From NCBI GenBank assembly GCA_964369225.1, contig CAYJER010000069.1:1-6135 (forward strand): a stretch of 6,135 bases of DNA, read 5' to 3'. How positions within the stretch are numbered: position 1 is the stretch's first letter; every line of letters begins with the position of its first letter. The notes under the pieces were generated by a model, which was not told the DNA's origin, made no database searches, and saw nothing but the letters and a program-made list of their open reading frames with translations. The position numbers and the translations under genes are program-made. Shown here in pieces: positions 1 to 5,625 of this stretch. Source of the stretch: SIG603 sp964369225 (GTDB lineage: Bacteria > Bacillota > Clostridia > Oscillospirales > Acutalibacteraceae).

Positions 1-2
1 TG

Positions 3-173
3 AGCCGTCAACAAAGACAGCTCATGACAGCTTGGGACAAGATGTATCCGCCCACTGAATGGGAGCTTGAGCGAAACGAGAGGATTAAAACGGTGCAAGG
101 TAAAAAGAACGAATTTATTGAGAAAAATCCAAGTAAGTATAGTTTATTGAAGTTATACAGAGAAAATCCTTGA
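3..173 (+). CDS. Endonuclease I family protein (EndA-like), C-terminal fragment
   Basis: The gene enters from the left edge; only its last 56 codons, ending in TGA, are visible. The peptide contains AWDKMYPPTEWELERNERI followed by a VQG motif (fragment residues 10-33). This matches the C-terminal signature of secreted or periplasmic endonuclease I proteins (W-x-K-x-Y-P, E-x-x-R-N-x-x-I, then Q-G-N-x-N-P-F). Family members are non-specific, metal-dependent DNA nucleases acting outside the cytoplasm; their catalytic residues lie upstream and are not visible here. The usual QGNxNPF is altered to QGKKNEF, and an AT-rich, Lys-rich tail of about 18 residues follows. GC falls from about 46% over 1-120 to about 26% over 121-170, so the tail may be a junction sequence rather than ancestral gene. 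The 83-base gap that follows separates it from the helicase operon, and no functional link is implied. Recognition is from motif memory only. Confidence 0.75.
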   Translation, partial: SRQQRQLMTAWDKMYPPTEWELERNERIKTVQGKKNEFIEKNPSKYSLLKLYRENP

Positions 174-186
174 TTTTACAACGCTA
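170..186 (+). repeat. 17-bp direct repeat, copy 1
   Basis: TTGATTTTACAACGCTA spans the stop codon of the endonuclease gene and the first bases of the intergenic gap. An exact second copy lies at 4657-4673. Bases on both sides of the two copies differ (C before and A after here; T before and C after there), so 17 bp is the full exact match. A 17-base chance match is unlikely in a 6-kb AT-rich window. Confidence 0.85.
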
Positions 187-201
187 AAACTATCTCTTTT
201 C

Positions 202-230
202 AATTTCTAAATAATGTCATATAAGAAATT
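202..230. promoter_or_regulatory. Inverted repeat overlapping the putative promoter (candidate operator)
   Basis: AATTTCT at 202-208 is exactly complementary in reverse to AGAAATT at 224-230, with 15 bases between the arms. Arm centres are 22 bases apart, about two helical turns. The repeat spans the expected -35 to -10 spacer upstream of the helicase gene and ends on the first base of the TATAAT box. A dimeric repressor site is a reasonable reading, but 7-bp AT-rich arms can arise by chance and no regulator gene is visible in the window. Confidence 0.3.
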
Positions 231-242
231 ATAATACATGGG
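205..242 (+). promoter_or_regulatory. Putative sigma70-type promoter of the defence operon
   Basis: A perfect TATAAT lies at 230-235, 21 bases upstream of the helicase start codon, placing the transcript start near 242. No good -35 box is present; the nearest candidate is TTCTAA at 205-210 (3 of 6 matches, 19-base spacer), so activity may need an activator or be weak. This is the only gap in the window long enough for a dedicated promoter, and the genes behind it are tightly packed, so it is the natural promoter for the whole operon. Confidence 0.5.
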
Positions 243-245
243 AAC

Positions 246-251
246 TTGGAG
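246..251 (+). promoter_or_regulatory. Ribosome binding site of the helicase gene
   Basis: TTGGAG ends five bases before the ATG at 257 and fixes that start. The ATG at 238 is out of frame with the helicase. Confidence 0.6.
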
Positions 252-256
252 TTATA

Positions 257-3200
257 ATGAGTGAAGCAATCCGCTCTTCTGAGCAAATGATAGAAAAAAT
301 AAATCAAACATTGCAAACTAAAAAGAATGCAACTATTTGTATTATTAATGACAAGTTAACATTATCTGTGTTTACTCTTCTTGAGAAAAACTTAAAAAAT
401 GTAAAAGAAATTAACTTCATTATTCGAGATACAAAGTTTGTACCGACAGCGGAATCCATATCTCATGAACTTGAAATTGCTCCTGCTGATGTCCTCTATA
501 ACTCCTATGATATCGTTGAAAAAAATAAGCTAAAGCATTTTGCAAAAGCTAAAGCAATGCATGATTTCATACAAAAGAATGTACATGTGCGAAAAGTTAA
601 CCCAAACATCAAGATTGGCGGAAATATTATAATAATTGATGAAGATTTTATGATTCAAGGGTCTTCATCTCTTGAAATAAGTCCCAAGAAGGCACGTAAT
701 TCACATAAAAACTTTAATTTTGATACGATGCTTACGGATTCTGTAAATCAAGAACAAATTCTAAATTTTAAAAATACATTTAACCAAATCTGGTATGGCG
801 AAGAATATTCTTCTGACTATAAAGAGAATTTGCTTCAAAGTTTGGAATATGTCTATAAAGAATACTCTCCTGAATTTTTATACTATTTTACTCTTAATGA
901 ACTTTTTGGTTATCAAATTGATAATAATCTTGACACCTTTGAACGTACAAGTGAAAAATTCAAGAAAAGTCAAATTTGGAAATCACTTTTCAGTTTTCAA
1001 AAAGATTGCGTAGTTTCTGCAATTCAAAAACTTCAGAAGTATGGTGGTTGCATCATCGCTGATTCTGTTGGGTTAGGCAAAACATTTGAAGCTCTTGCAG
1101 TTATAAAATATTTTGAAATAAAGATGGATAATGTGCTTGTCCTTACTCCTGCAAAGCTTTATGACAACTGGAACTCGTTTCGTGGAACGTATACTGATAG
1201 CCAATTTTCTGAAGTCTTTAATTACAAAATTATGTTTCATACGGACTTATCAAGATATAAAGGCATGTCAGTTTCAGGGCAAGATTTAGAAAGATTTGAC
1301 TGGGGCAACTATGACCTTGTAGTAATTGATGAATCTCACAATTTCAGAAATCGCAATGACCGCTATGATGATAACGATGAGCTTATCATGACACGTTATG
1401 CTCGTTTAATGGAACATGTTATAAAAAAAGGGAAAAACAACACAAAAGTTCTTTTACTTTCTGCAACACCGGTTAACAATAGCCTTGTCGACTTAAAAAA
1501 TCAGCTAAGCATTATAACAGGTGATAGAGATTTTGCCTTTGAGGAAGAAGGAATCCCAAGTGTGGAAAATCTTTTAAGAAAGTCAGCCACAACAATCAAC
1601 GCATGGGAGAAATTACCAAATCACAGCAAAGAAGACTTACTGGACAGCCTCCCTGCAAACTTCTATAAGCTTTTAGAACTTATCACAATTTCAAGAAGTA
1701 GAAAGCACATTACAAATTACTACAATGATGCTAATCTTGGGTCTTTTCCTGCGAAAAATAAACCTATAACGCTACGCCCTGAAATTGATACCCGTGCTGA
1801 ATTACTGGGCTTTGAGAATACAAATGAACTTCTTGAAATCCTTAATCTCTCTGTGTACACTCCAACAAGCTATATAAAAAGCCAATACCACACACTATAT
1901 ACAAAAAAATATAATTTAACAGGTAAGTATGGCGGCAATATGGATTTTATGCGACAGTCAAGAGGTATGATTGTAATGCACCGCTTTAACTTGTTTAAGC
2001 GCCTAGAAAGTTCTGTCTTTTCATTTTCCGAAACAATACGAAGGCTTATTGAAAGAATTGAGCGCTCGTTAGAAATTCTAGAAAGAGGCGACACCACACT
2101 CAATCAAAACATCGATACTTACGATGATGAATATGATCGTTTAGAAGGGAAATACGAAATAAATGTCAACCATTTAAGAGTAAATGATTATATTACCGAT
2201 CTCAATCACGACTTAGTTGTTTTAAAAGAAGTATATAATGATACAAACAAAGTTCTAAATAATGATAGAGATTATAAGTTACAAACCCTAAGAGCAAAGA
2301 TTTTAGATAAAGTAAAAAATACACCATACAACACAGGAAACAAGAAAGTTCTTATCTTTACAGCCTTTTCCGACACTTCTGATTATCTTTATCAAAAGCT
2401 TTCAAATGAATTATTGGAACATGGTATACATATAGCAGCAGTAAGCGGAAGAACTGTAAAAACCAACAATAAAAAGGTAGATGCAAACTTTAATTCAGTG
2501 TTATCTGCTTTTTCACCACTCTCAAAGAAAGGAAAAGAAATCCCTCAAAACGAGCAAATAGACATACTTATTGGCACTGATTGTATTTCAGAGGGTCAAA
2601 ATTTGCAAGATTGTGATACTGTCATCAATTATGATATTCAGTGGAATCCAGTCTCTCTTATTCAGCGTTTTGGACGTATCGACCGTATTGGCAGTAAAAA
2701 CACAAATATCCAAATGATAAACTTTTTCCCTAACATGGAACTAAACGCTTATCTTGGATTAGAGCAAAGAGTAAAAGGAAAGATGACCACCTTGAATATA
2801 GTTTCAACAGGTGATGAAGATTTTCTAACCCCTGAAATGAATGATTTTAATTTCAGAAGACAGCAACTTGAAAAACTCAAAGACGAAGTTATAGATATTG
2901 AAGATGCAAGCGATAATATTTCGCTGACTGATTTAAATATGAATGAATATCTTTTTGAGTTGTCAGAATATTTAGAGAAAAATCCACAAATAAAAGCTAT
3001 TCCGCAAGGTATATATTCACTCACTCATGGAGCAGATAAAGGTGTTTTATTCTGCTTTAAGCATAGCGAGCGTGAAGACAAGCCCAAGTCGGACAGTTCT
3101 CTTTACCCGTATTATTTGATATATATGGCTGATAGTGGTGATGTCTTATATGGCAACACAAAAGCCCGTGAGGTTGTGAAGCTATTCCGACGTCTTTGCT

Positions 3201-3433
3201 ATGGAAAAAATGAATCTATAAGCGAACTTTTCAAAATTTTTTTTACACAAACTAACAATACAAAGAAAATGGCTTTTTACTCTGACTTGTTGAATAAAGC
3301 TGTGCAGTCTATAAAAGGTGAAGAAGAAGCAAAAGCCGTACAAACAGTTTTTGATTTTAGTGGCTTTAACAATGCTTTTGCTGATGAAAATGCTGATGAT
3401 TTTGAACTTATTTCTTTCTTGGTGGTGAAGTGA
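257..3433 (+). CDS. SNF2/RapA-type superfamily 2 helicase with degenerate PLD-like N-terminal domain
   Basis: A 1058-residue predicted ATP-dependent DNA translocase or helicase, likely the motor of a restriction/defence complex. Residues 20-145 resemble a phospholipase D-like domain: a hydrophobic strand, D128 and a Gly-Ser-Ser-Ser loop at 135-138. The usual H-x-K is N117-I-K119, so the fold looks catalytically degenerate. Helicase motifs follow in order: Walker A ADSVGLGKT (268-276), motif Ia LTP (296-298), DESH box (358-361), SATP (402-405), KKVLIFTAF (696-704), motif V with GTD and SEGQN (773-782), and QRFGRIDRIG (803-812). A long insertion between the two RecA lobes carries RLESS (582-586), seen in SNF2-like PLD helicases, and a probable coiled coil (about 590-680). 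The C-terminal ~170 residues hold a further conserved-looking domain. ATG 257 has a good ribosome binding site. The TGA stop overlaps the next gene's ATG. The superfamily call is firm; assignment to a specific defence system is inference. Confidence 0.9.
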   Translation: MSEAIRSSEQMIEKINQTLQTKKNATICIINDKLTLSVFTLLEKNLKNVKEINFIIRDTKFVPTAESISHELEIAPADVLYNSYDIVEKNKLKHFAKAKAMHDFIQKNVHVRKVNPNIKIGGNIIIIDEDFMIQGSSSLEISPKKARNSHKNFNFDTMLTDSVNQEQILNFKNTFNQIWYGEEYSSDYKENLLQSLEYVYKEYSPEFLYYFTLNELFGYQIDNNLDTFERTSEKFKKSQIWKSLFSFQKDCVVSAIQKLQKYGGCIIADSVGLGKTFEALAVIKYFEIKMDNVLVLTPAKLYDNWNSFRGTYTDSQFSEVFNYKIMFHTDLSRYKGMSVSGQDLERFDWGNYDLVVIDESHNFRNRNDRYDDNDELIMTRYARLMEHVIKKGKNNTKVLLLSATPVNNSLVDLKNQLSIITGDRDFAFEEEGIPSVENLLRKSATTINAWEKLPNHSKEDLLDSLPANFYKLLELITISRSRKHITNYYNDANLGSFPAKNKPITLRPEIDTRAELLGFENTNELLEILNLSVYTPTSYIKSQYHTLYTKKYNLTGKYGGNMDFMRQSRGMIVMHRFNLFKRLESSVFSFSETIRRLIERIERSLEILERGDTTLNQNIDTYDDEYDRLEGKYEINVNHLRVNDYITDLNHDLVVLKEVYNDTNKVLNNDRDYKLQTLRAKILDKVKNTPYNTGNKKVLIFTAFSDTSDYLYQKLSNELLEHGIHIAAVSGRTVKTNNKKVDANFNSVLSAFSPLSKKGKEIPQNEQIDILIGTDCISEGQNLQDCDTVINYDIQWNPVSLIQRFGRIDRIGSKNTNIQMINFFPNMELNAYLGLEQRVKGKMTTLNIVSTGDEDFLTPEMNDFNFRRQQLEKLKDEVIDIEDASDNISLTDLNMNEYLFELSEYLEKNPQIKAIPQGIYSLTHGADKGVLFCFKHSEREDKPKSDSSLYPYYLIYMADSGDVLYGNTKAREVVKLFRRLCYGKNESISELFKIFFTQTNNTKKMAFYSDLLNKAVQSIKGEEEAKAVQTVFDFSGFNNAFADENADDFELISFLVVK

Positions 3434-4140
3434 TGTTTGGAGTAAGCAGTCGTTATATTGTAGGAAAGTCATTCCCCAAAAAGGATATTGTTCCAAAAGA
3501 TATAAAACCGGAAACGAAGAAAAAGCTCAAGGAACACGTTGTAAACCTTACTCTTTCAGCACAAATTATCGGTGAGGAAATAGCATCAGTCATAAATGCA
3601 GAGTATAATTATCAAGCCATTCAATATTTTACTATTGAAATAATAGATATAAAGCACGCTTCTTCTGTTGCAAATGCTTACCAAAACAGTATAAAGTCAC
3701 CTTGTATTCTTCGCTTGCACGATAGTAAAAGTGAAGTCTACTCCTTTGCGCTCAAGCGATTAAATCAAAATGACAATGAAGAGATCGTCATTACAGATAA
3801 GCTCCTTACAAAAATATGTCCCTTGGCATTAAGCAATGACAATGAGTTCTTGCAAGAACTCGACTTTTTAAAAATTCTTAATAAGGCCGATAAGGTAAGC
3901 TTTTATACGGAAACCTTTGTAAAAGCCTTTATTCTTGCGAACGACAAGCTCTATTCCAATATAAAGTCCTTTTTGACAAAGCCTCTTTGGTACGATAGAA
4001 AAAAAGTAACAGAACTCTACTCTTTGTTCTGTAAGCTATCACAGCAAAAGGAAAAGCTTGTAAAAGCTATTTCTAATGCTGAGAAAATGGGAATCAATCT
4101 TGAAATAAAGAAGATTATCAATGAATTAGAGAAGATGTAG
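3433..4140 (+). CDS. DUF4391-type protein
   Basis: A predicted soluble protein of 235 residues with no signal peptide or membrane segment. It matches my recollection of the DUF4391 pattern: an N-terminal MFGV start with a PKK motif near residues 15-17, a central hydrophobic region (FTIEIIDIK, 66-74), then SPCILRLHD and a VYSFALKRL segment (89-110). The C-terminal ~45 residues are charged and probably coiled-coil. DUF4391 proteins commonly lie beside SNF2-like helicases and Mod-type methyltransferases in defence loci, but their biochemical role is, to my knowledge, unknown. No clear nuclease motif is visible. ATG 3433 overlaps the helicase TGA as TGATG, implying coupled translation; a GTG at 3430 would add one residue and is less likely. 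GC is about 35%, like the helicase gene, so the two probably travelled together. It could be a specificity or adaptor subunit, but that is speculation. Confidence 0.7.
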   Translation: MFGVSSRYIVGKSFPKKDIVPKDIKPETKKKLKEHVVNLTLSAQIIGEEIASVINAEYNYQAIQYFTIEIIDIKHASSVANAYQNSIKSPCILRLHDSKSEVYSFALKRLNQNDNEEIVITDKLLTKICPLALSNDNEFLQELDFLKILNKADKVSFYTETFVKAFILANDKLYSNIKSFLTKPLWYDRKKVTELYSLFCKLSQQKEKLVKAISNAEKMGINLEIKKIINELEKM

Positions 4141-4143
4141 GGG
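4139..4143 (+). promoter_or_regulatory. Ribosome binding site of the SieB-like gene
   Basis: AGGGG overlaps the TAG stop of the DUF4391 gene and lies nine bases before the ATG at 4153. The only in-frame codons between that stop and the ATG are GGG, CAA, TGG and TAT, so no other start is possible. Confidence 0.5.
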
Positions 4144-4152
4144 CAATGGTAT

Positions 4153-4686
4153 ATGGATTTTTCTGGAATATCCAAACTGATAGAGCGATTCAATTTTATT
4201 GAATTACTAGTTAGTATTTTTTTTGTATTAGCATTTGTTTTAGTGCCTCATATGAATTATTTAGCTCACTTTGTGCTACCACTTGATAGTATAACTCAAT
4301 GGTTAACATTAATTTTTTGTGTTATAGGCACATATCTTTTAATTCTTTTGCTAAAAACTGCTCTGAGTTGGGCATTAAAACTTTGTTGCTATATCAGAAA
4401 AAAATTAAATGAAGAAGAAACATTAATCTCAAATATTAACACCCTACCTGACTTAGCAGAGTATATACTGTATCATATGGTGATTACAGATAATAGGATA
4501 CACACTTATCAAGAATCTAACTATGAACTCAAACAAGCAATTAATACATTAGACAGATATAGATGGATTGAGCGTGCAACTTTAAACTCAAATAATTGTA
4601 AAGTAATATTTACTAAGCATTTTTTTATTAAAGTAAAAAAATTATATACAAAAGGTTTGATTTTACAACGCTACAAGGAGGTTTAG
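4153..4686 (+). CDS. Two-TM membrane protein with SieB-like architecture (putative superinfection exclusion/abortive effector)
   Basis: A 177-residue protein with two strongly hydrophobic segments (about residues 15-33 and 49-72), a short loop between them, a basic Arg/Lys cluster just after the second (81-84), and a cytosolic C-terminal domain (about 98-165) whose helix and strand pattern suggests a winged helix. This order and size recall the superinfection exclusion protein B (SieB) family, phage-encoded inner-membrane proteins that block development of related phages. The resemblance is architectural; I cannot show residue-level homology. With few charges before TM1 and a basic cluster after TM2, both termini probably face the cytoplasm. 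Local GC is about 27% (4201-4440), below both flanking defence genes, suggesting separate acquisition. The TAG stop directly abuts the next ATG in the same frame. It may instead be an unrelated small membrane effector of an abortive defence system. Confidence 0.6.
   Translation: MDFSGISKLIERFNFIELLVSIFFVLAFVLVPHMNYLAHFVLPLDSITQWLTLIFCVIGTYLLILLLKTALSWALKLCCYIRKKLNEEETLISNINTLPDLAEYILYHMVITDNRIHTYQESNYELKQAINTLDRYRWIERATLNSNNCKVIFTKHFFIKVKKLYTKGLILQRYKEV
4657..4673 (+). repeat. 17-bp direct repeat, copy 2
   Basis: Exact copy of TTGATTTTACAACGCTA from 170-186. Here it encodes LILQR and part of a Tyr codon near the C-terminus of the SieB-like protein, and it ends one base before the AAGGAGG ribosome binding site of the next gene. 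Recombination between the two copies would remove 4487 bp: the helicase, DUF4391 and nearly all of the SieB-like gene. Confidence 0.85.
4675..4681 (+). promoter_or_regulatory. Strong ribosome binding site of the 312-residue membrane protein gene
   Basis: AAGGAGG is a full-strength Shine-Dalgarno sequence five bases before ATG 4687. It lies inside the last codons of the preceding gene and is the strongest such site in the window, suggesting this product is made at higher levels than its neighbours or from its own translation unit. Confidence 0.8.
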
Positions 4687-5625
4687 ATGCGTAACCAAAC
4701 ACCAAAAGAAGAAAAGCTTTTTGCTCGTCTTAAAGCTTTAAAAAAAGACTATATACATCTTTACCGTAGAGTAAGGTTTCTGGTAACGCTTCTTTTACTT
4801 ATGCCTCTCGTTTTCTTCTTTGCGTATTTGGCAGGTGATTACGGGTTTGGAATTATTAAAACGAGCTTATCCATTGACGGAATTCTCGCTTTTTATGGTG
4901 GCTTTTTAGCTTTTATCGGTACAGTGTCTTTGGGATGTCTAACAGTGTGGCAAAGTATTAGAGCAAACGAATTAAATAACAAAGTGATTCAGCGTCAAGA
5001 AGAATTACTTCACTATAATTCAAAAGTTGAAAATATTAAAAGAATTAAAGATATTATTGCTAGCCTATTATGTTCTGTAGATATAATGATTTTTGATAGA
5101 TTTACGCTAATAACAGCTAAAGAGGATAGGGAGAAATTAAGGAATGATATTTCTTTTGCATATAACAAAGCATTTTTGAAGCCTATTGAGCTCACACAAA
5201 TGTTTCCTTATCTTAATGAAAAAATTTCTGAAATTCCTTTTAATTCAATGTTCGGAAATATATCATCAGAACTTGATAAAAGTATCATGCATACAATGAG
5301 TAGTTTTTACAATTTATCAAAAAAATACACTAAAGAGCTTGATGAATTAAGGAAAAATATTAATAAATTAATTAACTGGGAAGAGCATTTAAGAGCAAAT
5401 AGAGGAGTGAGTAGCCTAAACGATGTAAAAAACTTTCAATACACTTATTCAAATTTAATTTCTTATATAGATTCAAAAAAGATTACTCATGAAGCTTTAG
5501 TGAATATAGATTATATTGAAGTAATGAAAAGCCTAAACGCTGCACAATTAGCTTTAGACAATGAATTAAAAAAACTAGAAAAAGACTTTATATTTATTTT
5601 TCCAACGGAGCCCCAAAATGACTAA
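4687..5625 (+). CDS. Membrane-anchored protein of unknown function with long cytosolic helical domain
   Basis: A 312-residue protein I do not recognise at family level. Residues 1-30 are basic and charged (cytosolic). TM1 is about 31-50 and TM2 about 65-88, with the pattern AFYGGFLAFIGTVSLG (68-83). A predominantly helical, charged region follows from about residue 92 to the end, with likely coiled-coil stretches at 93-125 and near the C-terminus. No enzymatic motif stands out. Both ends should be cytoplasmic. This layout, a membrane hairpin followed by a cytosolic helical sensor-like domain, is common among uncharacterised and abortive-infection-type defence proteins. The coding sequence changes composition inside: about 37% GC over 4741-4980 (membrane part) but about 27% over 5041-5280 (cytosolic part), suggesting a chimera. 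The gene directly follows the SieB-like gene's TAG and its last eight bases overlap mod. A functional pair with the SieB-like protein is possible; the evidence is position only. Confidence 0.65.
   Translation: MRNQTPKEEKLFARLKALKKDYIHLYRRVRFLVTLLLLMPLVFFFAYLAGDYGFGIIKTSLSIDGILAFYGGFLAFIGTVSLGCLTVWQSIRANELNNKVIQRQEELLHYNSKVENIKRIKDIIASLLCSVDIMIFDRFTLITAKEDREKLRNDISFAYNKAFLKPIELTQMFPYLNEKISEIPFNSMFGNISSELDKSIMHTMSSFYNLSKKYTKELDELRKNINKLINWEEHLRANRGVSSLNDVKNFQYTYSNLISYIDSKKITHEALVNIDYIEVMKSLNAAQLALDNELKKLEKDFIFIFPTEPQND
5607..5610 (+). promoter_or_regulatory. Ribosome binding site of mod
   Basis: GGAG within the end of the preceding gene, seven bases before ATG 5618. It supports the overlapping start over any later one. 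Confidence 0.55.

Noticed and set aside
174..256. Terminator after the endonuclease gene, or a small RNA in the gap
   Set aside because: No GC-rich hairpin followed by a T run is present; the only dyad is the AT-rich 7-bp inverted repeat, which fits an operator better.
795..1013. Plus-strand frames inside the helicase (795-1013) and mod (5703-5921) genes
   Set aside because: Both are out of frame within strongly supported genes and show no recognisable protein features.
1870..2103. Minus-strand open frames at 1870-2103, 2749-3024, 3182-3496, 5013-5195 and 5575-5869
   Set aside because: They lie opposite well-supported genes, lack ribosome binding sites and give low-complexity Ser/Phe/Leu/Ile-rich translations typical of antisense shadow frames.
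3820..4000. A PD-(D/E)xK or other nuclease motif in the DUF4391 protein
   Set aside because: Scattered Asp, Glu and Lys residues are present but no convincing motif with proper spacing; a nuclease claim would not be supported.
4217..4224. T8 tract in the SieB-like gene as a phase-variation switch (another T8 tract at 3237-3244 in the helicase gene)
   Set aside because: Both tracts are in intact reading frames, eight bases is short for a contingency tract, and such runs are expected in DNA of 27-35% GC.
4138..4686. TAG recoding, since DUF4391, SieB-like and the following gene share one frame separated only by TAG codons
   Set aside because: Each TAG is followed closely by an ATG with its own ribosome binding site, the protein boundaries make domain sense, and other genes contain no in-frame TAG, so ordinary stops are the simpler reading.
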